A stretch of 64,000 bases of DNA from Laetiporus sulphureus 93-53 (taxonomy: Eukaryota > Basidiomycota > Agaricomycetes > Polyporales > Laetiporaceae). Numbering within the stretch: the stretch's first letter is position 1; each line of letters begins with the position of its first letter. The notes under the pieces were generated by a model. That model had not been told where the DNA came from. It searched no databases and was given only the letters and a program-made list of their open reading frames with translations. The translations under genes and the position numbers were made by a program. Shown here piece by piece: positions 31,928 through 43,724 of the stretch. The DNA is taken from contig NW_024468582.1 in NCBI RefSeq assembly GCF_001632365.1, positions 62,001 through 126,000 on the forward strand, in the 5' to 3' direction.

Positions 31928-33839
31928 TTAATCCGACAGTTCGATCACATCCCCCTCTGACCGGCTTGCAGGTAGCCTTGCAACACGCCTGCGTACACGG
32001 CGCGCAAGAACTGGCACGTTCTCCTTGTCATCCTCCTCGGAGTCGTCAATGGTAATCACATCGGGACCGACCCTCTCCACACCTCCTGTGGCATTAATGC
32101 TTGAGCTGCTATCACCCGGTGCTCCCGTTGATGATGGGCCCGCGCCAGGAGTGAAGACGGAAGCAGATGCGCTCATTCTTGGGTCGACGGCCGGCTGGAT
32201 GCTCGTGACGGTCCGTTGTGAGAACGTCGCAACTGTGCCCACAAGGGTAGTGCTGGGTGCTCTCGTCTGCGTAAGCTGCGTCTCTTCATCATCCACAAGT
32301 GCTTCTTGACGTTCCATCTCTCGCAGAAGAGCGTCATCGACGTCCTCATAGCCATAATCCGAGCTCGATGATGCAGGAGCTGGCTCCAGGATTGCTTGAG
32401 CGGCCCTGGACGGCCCTGCAGCAGACCGAGTGGTACCCGTCCCTGACACTTGCCAATCGTTCTCGTCGTTCTCATCATTGCTGCTGTCGGACACAACAAC
32501 GAGCGGCTGGCGAGGTGGAGAGAACACACGCTCGCGAGCAAGGGCGGCGAAGGGGTTGTTCAGTTCAGGTCCTGGCGCGAGCGTCGAGAAGAAACGCGAC
32601 TTTGTAGGTTCGTTCGTCTGTGATTGTGGCATTGGATTCGGGGATGGGCTACGCTGTATGCGGGAAGGCAGTTTACGGCGACGCAACGGGGCATCTTCAT
32701 CGTCGTGCCTAGTACCTGAGGGGCCTGCGATCGGAGGCAAGAGGGCCTCTGATAACTCGCGAAAGGGCGAACGGATGCTTCCTGCGCCTCCTGCCTGTGA
32801 AGGAGCCGCGATGGGCATAGTCTGCCGAACAGCTAGTGCTGCCTCTGGTTTCGGTTGAGGCTCTTCTAGTGCAGGATCGTCCGGTTTACTACCCATCATG
32901 TCACTGACATGAGCTCAAGAACATCGATAGAGACGAGAAGAGACTTGCCCCAGACGCACTCTGAGCCCTCGCGCGAAGTCGCGGTCTTGTAGCGCGTCGA
33001 GGTCGGCACACTGATGGCCTTTCATGATCACGCACTTGGGCTCGAGAAGTGCTATTCCTCCGCGGATCGAGACGTTTTTAAGGATCATCTGTCGGCACGA
33101 GATTGGTCAACAATGGATGGCCATCTTAAGGAAGGGAGCGGAAGAGGATCAAATGAAGTTGAGGTGCTGCTGCAACCTTCTTTCTGAGTGTCCAGGACGG
33201 CACTTGCTCCTTTGGAAAGCATATATACAGCAAGTGACATGCCCTTCGGAAAGGTTAGTTCAAGCTTACTTTATAGCCGAGCTTCGTCTCCCCAAGAACG
33301 AGCTCAGGCAGACGACGATATTCGATGGCTTGTAGAGTGGTGGAGCCATCGCTGAGTTGGAAGCGTAGCATTGAACGTGGATAGGACGGGATGGGGCCTT
33401 CATCTTCTTCATCCTCTGCCCTAGCGAGCCCTGCCATGTCCGCGCGCTCAAGCCGTGCCTGGCGGACACTCTGTAGTGAGAATGCACTGTTTCCAATGTC
33501 CGTGATAGATATGATTTGCACAAGGATAGGTCCACGAATTACTGTGTTCTGCAGGTCGACCACATTCCGCGGCAGTCCCGTTCCCGCGACCATGGAGTCT
33601 GTCAGATCAGATTCGAGGAGCTGCATGTCTACAATGCGAATGATGTCCTGCATCTGACTTGCGGGGTCAAAGTGGAACTCGCTTTCGATCCAGGAGTAGC
33701 AGCCGTCTAGCCACTCCTGCAAGTATTACCATCAGCAAGTCGACTATAGGAAACATGGGGGAAAAAAAAATACAGAATCTACAGAAGGTTGTGGATACGT
33801 CCGCTTGAGCCATATAGCGATCTGAATTGGAGGTGCCAT
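31928..33839 (-). CDS. RMI1: RecQ-mediated genome instability protein RMI1
   Basis: Rmi1 is the OB-fold subunit of the Sgs1/BLM-Top3-Rmi1 complex that dissolves double Holliday junctions. Exons 33774-33839, 33270-33716, 32949-33088 and 31928-32888 give 537 residues with exact frame closure. The N-terminal helical part (MAPPIQIAIWLKRTYPQPSV, EWLDGCYSWIESEFHFDP) and OB fold (RGPILVQIISITDIGNSAFS, ELVLGETKLGYK, MILKNVSIRGGIALLEPKCV) are clear. The remainder is Ser/Pro/Asp-rich, contains PLVVVSDSSNDEND, and ends in the acidic VIELSD. The third intron requires a GC donor (32889-32948); with it the sequence reads RVRLGKPDDPALEE. The start codon gives a typical short N-terminus. The gene is divergent from carnitine acetyltransferase. 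Confidence 0.92.
32889..32948 (-). other. GC-AG intron in RMI1
   Basis: The intron begins GCAAGT, a perfect GC-type donor after CTGGG, and ends GGGTAG, giving 60 nt. It joins CTG GG to T AAA CCG, reading LGKPDD, and keeps the long last exon in frame. Canonical GT donors nearby (for example CAA|GTCTCT) lead into stops or the wrong frame. Confidence 0.75.
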
Positions 33840-34185
33840 TGCATGCGAATGCTGTTTCCACCGTTAAGTCCTGCGGATATGTACACCTGCAATTATGGAC
33901 TGACTGTCTCGGATGCACAGGTTAGGATTCCAAGTCTTTAATTATGCGCAATAAGCTAACTGCACACAGGCCGCTTTCTTAAAGGCACGGCAGCGCATGA
34001 GCAGATAGCGGTGGCGGTTGAAACGCGGTTGTGGCAAAATAAGAACGCGTCGCGAACGCGTGTACCGAGACGCACGTGATCACGCCCTCATTCGTGAGGC
34101 GCTCGATCCGAGAATGAGTTTAACCGACTCGGATGGCCATGCAAGACAGAGGGCATTAATTAAGACAACACCCCCCCAACATGAA
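33840..34185. promoter_or_regulatory. divergent RMI1-carnitine acetyltransferase promoter with paired ACGCGT boxes
   Basis: 346 bp separate the two start codons. ACGCGT occurs at 34045-34050 and 34056-34061, 11 bp apart (about one helical turn), and CACGTG at 34073-34078. The ACGCGT pair resembles the MCB element of G1/S genes, plausible for RMI1; CACGTG is a bHLH-type site. The functional assignment is inference from ascomycete yeasts. Confidence 0.45.
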
Positions 34186-36714
34186 ATGCTGAGGCGCACC
34201 CAATTACCTCGTTTGTTTATGCAGGCATCTTTCAGCTCCCGACGAGCGCAAGCGGCCTCTGCTAGCTCCTCCGTTTCACGCCTACGTGATCTTCCTCGTC
34301 TGCCTGTCCCCGGTCTACATCAAACGCTGCAGAAATACCTGAAATCGCTGGAACCATTTCTGCTGGAAGATGAAGCTCGGGGTGGCCCATCCTTTCGGGA
34401 AGCTTACGAGAAACGAGCAGAGTGGGTGGAAGACTTCGAGCGAGGCATAGGCGCGGTATGTCAAGAGCGTTTACTTGGTCGGTGACGCCCCCACTTACAA
34501 CGGGAGCGTGTTCTTATGGCATTGTTCTGGACATATGCAACAACTGTAGCACTTGACAGAGCATCTCCGACCAATTGGCTGGATGACAACTTCTGGATGA
34601 AAAAAGCTTATCACGAATGGCGGGCACCACTTTTGGTGAATTCGAATTGGTGGCTGGCGTTCCACAACGATCCCAACGTGCCTGAAGACGTAATACATGG
34701 ACGTATACCGACTCGAAACATTGGGTACACGGACTGGCAAGTACGTAGGGCGAGCTGGCTTGTACATCGGATACTGGAATGGAAGGCTCGTTTGGAACGG
34801 TTAGCCGTCTTTTATCCCACCATGTTGCTCTTCACTAAGAATGCAACTCCCGCAGGCAAGACTGTCATTCTGACAACACGCGTGCAGGTGTGTTACCTCC
34901 AAATCGCTCAAGCGGACCACTGAACGGTCGCCCCTCTAAGGTATCTGGCTTCGAGATACCGCAGGCAAGATGTTCAATATCGCTAGGTTGCCACGTCCGG
35001 GTTCTGATACCCTATCATCTTTCCCAACTCCGGGCGACCATGATGCTCGCAAGCTCATCGTTCATGCATATGATTGGCTGTATGCGATTGAAGTGCTTGA
35101 CGAGAACATGCAGTCGCTTCCTCCGGCATTGATTGAACGTCGGCTAAAGGCGATAGTCGCCGACGTTGAGAGGCGGCTCGCCCGTGGTGAGCGTGCTGTG
35201 CCGGTCAGTGTTCTTACCACCGATGAGAGGGACCGGTGGACAGAGGTTAGCCGCTCTTCCATGATGGTGCTTCTTACTCGCTTAACAAACGCGTTATAGG
35301 ATCAAGACCATCTTCTGTCTCTTTCTCCGATCAACCATAGCATCCTTCGCACGATCAATCATTCCCTCTTCGCCCTCAGCCTTGATCATTACACTTACGT
35401 GCTCCCATCCGCTTCATCAGACGCAAAATTACTGCTTCCCGAACCATGCACTACACCGGATATCACAGCACATCTCCACAACGTGCGCTCCGGGCCGTCG
35501 ACGCGCCCAGGGCACAATCGCTGGTACGACAAGCCGTTTACCCTCATCGTCGAGTCGAACACTCGAGCGGGCGCACTAGGCGAGCATTCTCCATGCGATG
35601 CGTTGGTGCCGAGTATTGCTGCAGAGTACGCAGTCGTGGAGGCCATCGATAGGGATGCATTTGTGCAGAGCGAAAGGCTGGATGGTTTATCGACAGGATG
35701 GGAGCGCCTCGACTGGGTCGTCGACGAACGAATACAGCGGGAGTGCACGGAAGCCGAGCGGAGAGCGAAGAGGATTGTGGATGACTCGGATGACGGGATC
35801 TTGTGGTTTGATGCATATGGAGCCGAATGGATCAGAGACGCTGGTGCGTTGGTCGTTACCATTGCGTTTCGGTGTAGGTCTGGCTCATCGACAATCTGTG
35901 CCGCTTTGCACGTCGCGATCCTGACCATTAGCGCGTCTTTCACCTGACGCGTACATTCAGATGGCCCTCCAGCTAGCATGGTATCGGACGCGTGGTTGTT
36001 TCACAGCGACGTATGAGACCGCACTCACGCGACTCTTCAAGAATGGACGCACGGAGACCATTCGCACGCTGACAACTGACAGCCGTGCCTTCGTGCTCAC
36101 GATGACTGACCCACACAGTCTCGTAAGCACGGAACGCCTTACTGATCGCGCTGCATACATACCCTTCGTTGCTGACCTATGATCGTTTCAGGCTCGGACG
36201 CGGCATGGACTGCTGCTTCGTGCGGTAAAGACCCACACCAACTTGACACGACACGCGGCGACCGGTCGCGGGATCGATAGACACCTGCTCGGGCTGCAGA
36301 TGATGCTGCGATCCTCCGATGAGGAGCATCACATCCTCTTCGACGACGAACTCTTCACGCGAAGTCAGACATGGAAGCTGAGTACCAGTGGTTTGAGTGC
36401 TGGTCACCAATTCCGAGGGACTGGGTGAGCCTGTATAACGGCATTGAAGAGGTCATACAGCTCATGCTCTTTTGTACAGTTTTGGTGCTTCGTACCCTGA
36501 TGGGTATGGGATCAATTGTGAGTACATCCGAGTAACGAGAGACATGGTTTTACATTGCGCTTCAGACCTTGCAGATTCTGCCGTGATCAAGTTCGGCATT
36601 GAGTCAAAATTCTCCAGTTCTCAGACATCAACGGAGCTATTCAAATCAGCAATCACTCAGGCCTTAGAGGACTTGAGATCTTTATGTACAAATGTTCTTA
36701 CTGCACACCTGTGA
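34186..36714 (+). CDS. carnitine O-acetyltransferase
   Basis: The enzyme transfers acetyl groups between CoA and carnitine, moving acetyl units between peroxisome/cytosol and mitochondria. The start at 34186 gives an Arg-rich presequence ([20 protein letters not shown]) suggesting a mitochondrial form. Family blocks in order are [109 protein letters not shown], catalytic-His [43 protein letters not shown] and [12 protein letters not shown]. Exons are joined by short introns, for example 77 nt between TRAG and KMFNIARL. The penultimate junction uses the acceptor that gives [12 protein letters not shown]. All motifs needed for activity appear present. The open frame extends upstream of 34186, but without a sensible targeting sequence. 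Confidence 0.92.
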
Positions 36715-36780
36715 TAGAGGGGTTTTTTACTCATTGCATTAGTTGCATACAGTTCTAGACACAGAAATATGGTGGTTATT

Positions 36781-39540
36781 CTAATAATCACCATTCTCAA
36801 TGTCATCCAAGCTCCTCCATGCATCTTCATCTCTGGTGGCAGCCATCTCTCCAACCAGAGTATCTTGAGCAGCACCCCAAATAAAAGCCCAAGTTGTGCA
36901 AATGTACATTGCACGCTTGCAACGTGTTAGCATCACATTTGTGCGGCGACGATCATTAAGGAAGCCAATTGACTTGGAGCGAACCAGGGAGATGATGATG
37001 TAGTCATCCTCATTGCCTATGCATGTAATGATTAGTATTGTTAAAGTCTCAATTGATCTCACTCACCTTGAAAGGAATCAACATTGAAGCACTTATCTTG
37101 CCACCTCAACCCCTCACTTTTCATCCTGTTCTCCAGATAGTTTCTTTGAGCATCATATGGAGTGATAATGCGATAACTCTTTTCTTCTTCTTCTAGCCTT
37201 GCTGCAATTTCAATGGCAGCATTTCCTTCTTCTTCATTCTATTATTGCAGTATATTAGCATAAGGCTGACGTAAACTGTTAAAACTCACCATCCAACTGG
37301 TATCAGATCGCTTTTCACCACTGGGGTCAATATCAAAAAAGTAGCTCAGAGGTTCCTGAACAGGATGTAATGGGTTGGAAGCAAGTCTTCCTTCATATAC
37401 AGCACTAGAGATGAAATCTCCAATATGTGGTGGCATTCGATCTGTTCAGACATATTAGAATCATCTTCTAGATCTGTTTTCATCACATATATCACATACA
37501 TTGTATGTCCAATAAAATTGCAGCAGCATGCAAATGCTCAACTTCAAAGACACTTCTCAGGTCTTCAATCTCATCCTGGCCATAGGGTGGCACTGAAAAA
37601 TTTATAAGAAAATAAACTCTTGAATAACTGCAAAGATGAACTCACATTGCTGATCATCTCCAATAAAACACATTTTCTGAATGGTGTCAAAGTTTTGAAG
37701 AGGAGGAACATAGTCATTGACAGCAATCTGACTAGCTTCATCAACAACCAAGATCTTGATGGGAACTTTGAAAGTGAGTTTCTGAACTTGAACATTGGAT
37801 AACATGGACAGGGTGCAAAGAACCACAGAGCAGTCTTGTAGTAGTCTAGCTGCCTGCTTGAACTGACTTGACTGGATGACATTCTTGTTGATCTTCACAT
37901 ACATATGTTCATGCCTAAAACAAATCAATATATAGAATAAATATCATCATGGACATCAAGACACATACCATTCAAAGTGAAAATCTGCAGACACTAACAC
38001 CTTCCAATTCAAAAAGCCAACATCAGCCAGCTTCTCTGCAATGTTCTTGACTGCAACATTGGTCTGTGCAACAAGCCAGATGCCACTGTAGCCTGCAGCC
38101 ACAGCTGATTGGACAAATGCTGCAATAACTGTAGTCTTTCCAGTGCCTGGAGGCCCTTGGATCATCGTGATACGAGTTGTATCTGTCAGAGAAAGCATAT
38201 GCTTGGCAGCTTGAAGTTGAGAGTCATTGAGTCAATCAGATAGAACAGGGGGAATGGTATCTGTGGATATGAACTCCTCTGGCCAGCTGAACTCCTGACT
38301 AGGCTGGAGAATGTACTTCAAGAATGGATTGGTCAAGAGATGAACATGCCCCTGAAAAGCGCGCAGTGAATGATAGGCCTTCTGTCTGTCGACGATGGTC
38401 GGCTTCGCTGCATTCAGGGTGGTAACCCCCAATATAGTCTTGCCTTCGAGACGATCTGCTGTTTCAATAGTAGCCGATCGTCCTGCGACGACAGCGGTTC
38501 CTCCACGGGTCAAGTATTCTGCGCCGGTGGCGTCACAAACTCTCAGTTGCATATCCTGTGCGCCAAGTATGAGTGGCGATAGATGTTATATAAAGAAGAC
38601 ATACGGAGTTCTTCCTAAACCGATCCTGAAACCGATCAGCCGTCAACTTGGCCTTCTGCTTATTGGTGAACAATGTCTTGAAGTCGTGCGCTGTTGTGTT
38701 CGTCTTCTTCGCGGCTAGGCGCTGGTCGCCCCGCGCGAACTGCGCAATCAATTTCACGTACTTCGTTATAATCCTCTCAGCGCTGCACCTTGCTAGACAA
38801 GTTGTCATGCAGCTCACCTCGTCATCCATGTCTTGCGTATTCACTCGCTTGACACCATTGAAGCGCTCCTCCATGTCGGCGATGTTCGGCAGATAGCGGG
38901 CAACCCACGCCCGGAGAGCGACTGAGTTGAAGCATCGTGGCAGGGACGTGTCCCATGTAAGGTCTTCGAACGCGCTGTCTATGTTCTCCTTGTATAATTG
39001 CTCGTCTTCTCCTACTGCGAACTTGATAGCAGCGAATGGGTCACGATCGGAACCCTCTCCTGGTAAGCACGCATCCTGGACGTCGATACCGTTGAGCATG
39101 CGCAGTTTACGATCTAGATACAATGCCGCTGCCAAGGGTCCTAGATCAAACGCGTAGAGGAAGCAATCGGCATTGCAAAAGACTTGGGAGGACAACATCT
39201 CCCTTTGTGCGTTTGCCTCGTTGTTGAATTGGATGATCAGAGCGACAGTTTCGCTGGCGAGGGCAATGGCGCACAGCGTCCCGGCGGAGCTGTACGCTGG
39301 GGAAATACCGATACGGATGGGGATGGGCAAAGGCGACGAGGGCGCGCCCGAGAGCAATTCCTGGATCAGCTCCTCAGTCAATAATGACTCGAGAAGGGTA
39401 TATAACTTGATAGGCGGTGCATCGCTATCGACCAGGTTCTGGTAGATCGTACGGGTTTGAGGCGTAGACATGAAGGACGGTAACAGGCAGGCCTTGGTGA
39501 AGGTGCGCTTGTTGCGAGAATCGATGCGCTCAGCGCTCAT
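36781..39540 (-). pseudogene. UPF1-like SF1 helicase, second tandem copy, interrupted by an in-frame TGA
   Basis: This copy follows the adjacent helicase in the same orientation and has the same domain plan. The N-terminal part (MSTPQTRTIYQNLVDSDAPP from 39471, or from 39540 if the upstream Met is used) reads through RIGISPAYSSAGTLCAIALA to PSQEFSWPEEFISTDTIPPV. A TGA at 38232-38234 then interrupts the frame (VLSD-stop-LNDSQLQAA). Beyond it the helicase core is well kept: Walker A GPPGTGKTTVIAA, GIWLVAQTNVAVKNIAEKL, Walker B VVDEASQI, FIGDDQQLPPYGQDE, RIITPYDAQRNYLENR and RRRTNVMLTRCKRAM. Splice sites in the 3' half still work on paper. The 3' half (about 36780-38240) is strikingly AT-rich compared with the 5' half. 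The locus is either a recently disabled gene, two separate shorter products, or a sequencing error at one base. Confidence 0.75.
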
Positions 39541-39694
39541 GCCCCGTTCTTGCCTCTTTCGGTCCAAGCGTGCTAGGAGCCACGGTCCACAGACGACACT
39601 GCCACTCGCCACGCAAACAAAAACAGTGCATATGCAAGGCAACTTCTACACAATACAAAAGATATAGCAGTGTCGATACATGGCTTTGCTCAGT

Positions 39695-42442
39695 TTAGAA
39701 TTTGCCAGCCAATACGTCTTGCCAGGTCAACCACGCATCGTCTCCCCACTCATCAGCCAGTTTGCCTATGAGTGAGGCCTTCGCTTTGTGCTGCAAAAAC
39801 GCACGACTAGTGCAGATTAGCATGCTCTTCTTGCATCGAGTGAGCATGACGTTCGTTCGTCTCATATTTGACAAGAATCCGATCTTCTCAGAACGCACGA
39901 TGGAGATTATGATATGGTCCTCCTCGTTACCTATGCAACAAATCCAAGGTGTTAAGATTGCGCGAAGAACGACAGCACAATGCAACCGCTTTACCTTGGA
40001 AAGAGTCGACATTGAAACATTTGTTCTCCCAAGGAAGAGATGCCGCCTTCAGCCGACTTTCGAGCAAGTTACGCTGCGCGTCATAGGGCGTGATGATCCT
40101 CGTTGTCTTGCCCTGCTCATGTAACTGCTTAGCGATGCGGACAACTGCGTCAGCTTCGGATACATTCTGCAACTCATGTGAATATAAAACTTGTCCAACG
40201 TTACGGGCACCTACCGTCCAACTGTTGCCGGACTTCTGCTCCTTGCCTTTCGCAACGTCGATCAGACGGCAAGATTGTCGACTTATGATAGAATGACATG
40301 TCTTCAACTGACCGCCGTAGACATGTCGCGAGATGAACTGCCCAATGGGCTTTGGCATGCGATCTGACGATTGTAGTTCAGTAATCAATATGACGAGGAC
40401 CAACAGGTATTTACATTGCGTGTCCAGGAACACTGCGTCTTTGTGTAGATGAGCCAGCTCGAAGATGCTTGAGAGATTGCCCAAGTCGTCCTGACCATAT
40501 GGGGCGACTGAGAACGAGAGCGCTAGTGTGAGAGCGACGGACAAGCTGGTCAAATCGAACGTACGCTGCTTATCATCGCCAATGAAAGCCAACTTCTTGA
40601 TCTTGCTTCCGAAGTTGCCGAGTAGAGGTAAATAGTCTCCTAACTCGATTTGACTGGCCTCGTCAACGATGACGGTGCTGAGTGGCACGATCCGTGTGAA
40701 ACCTGACAGCACTATGCGGGGATGAGATAGCATGCTCAGCGTGCAGAGTATCACTCGTGAACCTAACAAGAGCCGCTCCGTGCCAACGTGGTTATCGGCG
40801 AACTCGTCAGAACGTATAACGTTGCGCTCGATTTTCTCGTAGAGGTGTTCGTGCCTGAACGTAGAATGATGTTCAATGGTATTTCACTCCAGAAGCAAAG
40901 GCAGCTCACCAGTCAAAGTGGAAATCCTTCGACACAAGGATCTTGTAATCAAGGAATTCTACGTCGACAAGTTTCTCGGCGATATTCTTGACAGCGACAT
41001 TCGATTGAGCCACAAGCCATACACCTTGATCTCTCCCTTTAAAGCCGTCAATGGACAAGACAGATGCTGCAATTACAGAAGTCTTGCCCGTTCCTGGAGG
41101 ACCATGTATAAGACATACACGATCCTGCTCATCTTCGGACAGTATGAGATTTACAGCGGAACGCTGGGAAGGATTAAGCAGAGTGGGGTATCGGATGATG
41201 GCTTCAACAGGACGTCGTGAGCTTTCACGCGAATTCGTCCTGAATTGGGACGGATCAAGACCGAGGATGCGTCGGACGATGGGTAACTTGAACAGGTTCG
41301 ATCGACATTGCAACAAGGCGAGCAGGACCTCTATGCGATCTTTCTCCAGGGAAGTGGGTTCTTCGCGACCGACAGTGTACACAGAACGGATCTTCCCATT
41401 CATGGGCACTGCCTTCGTTATAGAAATCCTTGCCGATTTTCCTTCTACATGCACGGTACGGCCGTGGGTCGCAACGGTCGATCGTTTTTTCGAAACCACC
41501 TCTACCAGTAATTTCTGTGAGAGGCAGTTGTCAACCGCCGTCACATATCACGTTTAGTCGAAACGCACGAACCTGCGTCTGCGATGTCCGGAGACGTGTT
41601 TTAAATCGCGTCAGATCAACGTTGATCACACCATCTTTGCTTTTGCGGCTAAATTCTGCAGCAACGTCGTTTTTGACCTTTGTAGGTTTCAGGGCGTGCA
41701 ATCGATCTGCATCGCGGACGAACTTGCTGATCAATGTGAGTTCCTGCATGCGATGTAAGCAAATAGGAATGAATCGCGGACAGTAGACCTTTGTGTTGTA
41801 CATCTGCGTGTCTATAGTGGACACTTCCGATAGACCCTTCTCCGCATGTGCGAAGGTCGCCACCATACCGGAAGCCCATGAGCGAAGGGCAACATTCGCC
41901 AATTCACTTCGATCGAACGCCACTCCCTGGAAGGTGTCATGCACCTCATCCTCATATAATAACTCTTTCGGTCCTAGAATGCGGAACAATGTAGCGAGGG
42001 TGTGGCGGTTGCCGGTCACAATCATTGATTGCAAGTCGACCGCCTTCGAGATTGTGAGCCCATAATCATGATGCAAAGCTGTCGCAATTCTATGCATGTC
42101 GAATCCGAGCTTACGAAATGCAACCGCGCGAAGTATCCTATTGCTGATGATTTCGCGACCGCGTAGCGTCTGCGAAAGTTGTTTCCCTGCATTAGATTTA
42201 CCCTTCTTTGATGGTGTCATCTTGATATACAGGACGTGAGAAGGAGTGGAGAGCGCTACATAAGCGAGAATGCCCTTGGGACCGAAGCGTGCCGCCAGAC
42301 CAAGAACATCTGAGTCGGCTGTCTTCAAGAATGTGTCGACAATGGCCTCAGTAATTCCCACTTCGGTCGTCTGCATGACGTGGATAGGATCATATGGCGT
42401 TTTGAACAAGTTTTGTTGAATCCTGTAGGCCTGAGTACCCAT
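39695..42442 (-). CDS. UPF1-like SF1 helicase with N-terminal RNase D-like region
   Basis: This multi-exon gene starts MGTQAYRIQQNLFKTPYDP. The first ~300 residues resemble a DEDD 3'-5' exonuclease fold in pattern (DVLGLAARFGPKGILAYVAL, STPSHVLYIKMT), but the acidic FD-x-E motif of active enzymes is absent. The helicase part has Walker A HGPPGTGKTSVIAA, GVWLVAQSNVAVKNIAEKLV, CTLSMLSHPRIV, Walker B IVDEASQI, FIGDDKQLAPYGQDD, YRMPKPIGQFIS, RIITPYDAQRNLLESRL, NVDSFQG, NEEDHIIISIVRSEKIGFL and RRTNVMLTRCKKSM, the UPF1/Dna2-type AAA_11/AAA_12 signature. The end is WGDDAWLTWQDVLAGKF. A nucleic-acid translocase is certain; the biological role is unknown. Such proteins are expanded in Agaricomycetes. 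The CH-type zinc domain of true UPF1 is missing, so this is not the NMD factor itself. Confidence 0.85.
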
Positions 42443-43035
42443 TGCAAAGCGAGTATATAGAAGGGCGAAAGACTAGGGGGAGGCTGCCCGAAAATTAACA
42501 CAGAGGAGGTTCTTATATAGACTGACAACATGCGTGAGGACACCTGTCGCAGCATTTGCATTAAGTTCCGACGGAAACCTGGAGGATACGGCAGAAATGG
42601 CCACTCGAGTGCCTCAGGGCTGTGGCGACCTAGTCAATACGTGTGGGTACCTTCTCTTTCAGTGTCAGATCTGCCAAACTTATGCGAACATTGAAGACTG
42701 CTGAACTGAACAGGCAAGCTTCGCGGGACCGAACAGGAAGGTTGTCCACCGTTTGTTTGAGGGGTGTACTAGTTTTTGATCATTCGCCATTCTTGACAGG
42801 TCCGGTGCTGATTGATAGCTGGCGCGCATTAGAAATGAGGCCTGAGGCCTGAGGCCCCTTCTTTGCGCAGTATATAAGGATGTCGGGAGCATGTTGAAGA
42901 CCAGAGGAAGCGCGATGGAGTCGTAGTCGCCGCGCAACGGTGGCGTGACAGCGGCGCGTGACAGATCGTGACCTCTACTCGGCACTGCGGGTGATTGAGC
43001 CGAGCATCATCTAATCGTCTTCCTGTCTACATCCA
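42443..43035. other. intergenic between helicase and TIM14 (divergent)
   Basis: About 590 bp between divergent genes with no gene of its own. A small tandem run of the heptamer GAGGCCT (three units, the last incomplete, about 42838-42857) is present. A CT-rich stretch before the TIM14 ATG is promoter-like. Confidence 0.45.
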
Positions 43036-43405
43036 ATGGCCACCCCTTTCATCGTTGGTGTGGGCGCAATTGCAGCTGCCGTTGTTGGCAGACAACTCCT
43101 TCGCAAGGTAGGCGCGGCCGCCGGCGAGCAATGGGTGAAGGGCGGCTTCAAGGCAAAAATGGATCGAAGGGAAGCAATAGCAATCCTTGGTCTGAGGTGC
43201 GTTTCATACAAGCTGGGCTCGCAAACCTGCACCATGCTAAGCTGTCTTTACCGCATGCAGAGACACACCTCAGCTCAAGACAAGATTGAAGGATGCTCAC
43301 CGTCAAATAATGCTCGCAAACCACCCAGATCGTGGTGGTTCACCATACCTCGCGAGTAAAATCAACGAGGCCAAGGATTTGTTGGAGAAACAAGAGAGGA
43401 GATGA
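43036..43405 (+). CDS. PAM18: mitochondrial import motor J-protein TIM14/PAM18
   Basis: Tim14/Pam18 is the inner-membrane J-protein of the PAM motor that stimulates mtHsp70 at the TIM23 channel. Two exons (43036-43196, 43261-43405) give 101 residues with frame closure. An N-terminal membrane anchor ([18 protein letters not shown]) is followed by the [19 protein letters not shown] linker typical of the family. The degenerate J domain is [20 protein letters not shown] / [20 protein letters not shown]. The HPD tripeptide is at residues 75-77. The length matches fungal homologues. Confidence 0.93.
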
Positions 43406-43724
43406 TATCCTATTTGTACGTCCGCTATATCTTTTGCTCGCATATCCTTGGCTGACACTGGCCGTGTAACCTCACAGCTATCCTGATGATATATCTGTAC
43501 AATACCCATAATATCAGCTTCCTCTACCGCAAGCTGTGATCATCTTATGTTATGCTTGCCTCCCCGGTCTTCCACTTGAACGATGCCGCCTGCGCCCTTT
43601 AAATCCTGAGCTCTGCCCGACAATGTACTCGGTTCTAGTCTCGACTGGCAAAGTGTCTCGCACGTTAATCTTGGAACCTTGGAAGATGCTGACTAAGCAA
43701 GGCAACGCTTTTCACTTGCCACTC
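43406..43724. other. TIM14-EFM4 intergenic region
   Basis: About 320 bp with no gene of its own, holding the TIM14 3' region and the EFM4 promoter. Open frames running into EFM4 from upstream do not change the preferred start at 43725. Confidence 0.45.

Noticed and set aside
34018..34185. N-terminal extension of carnitine acetyltransferase
   Set aside because: In frame but without targeting character; the Met at 34186 gives a proper presequence and leaves room for the divergent promoter.
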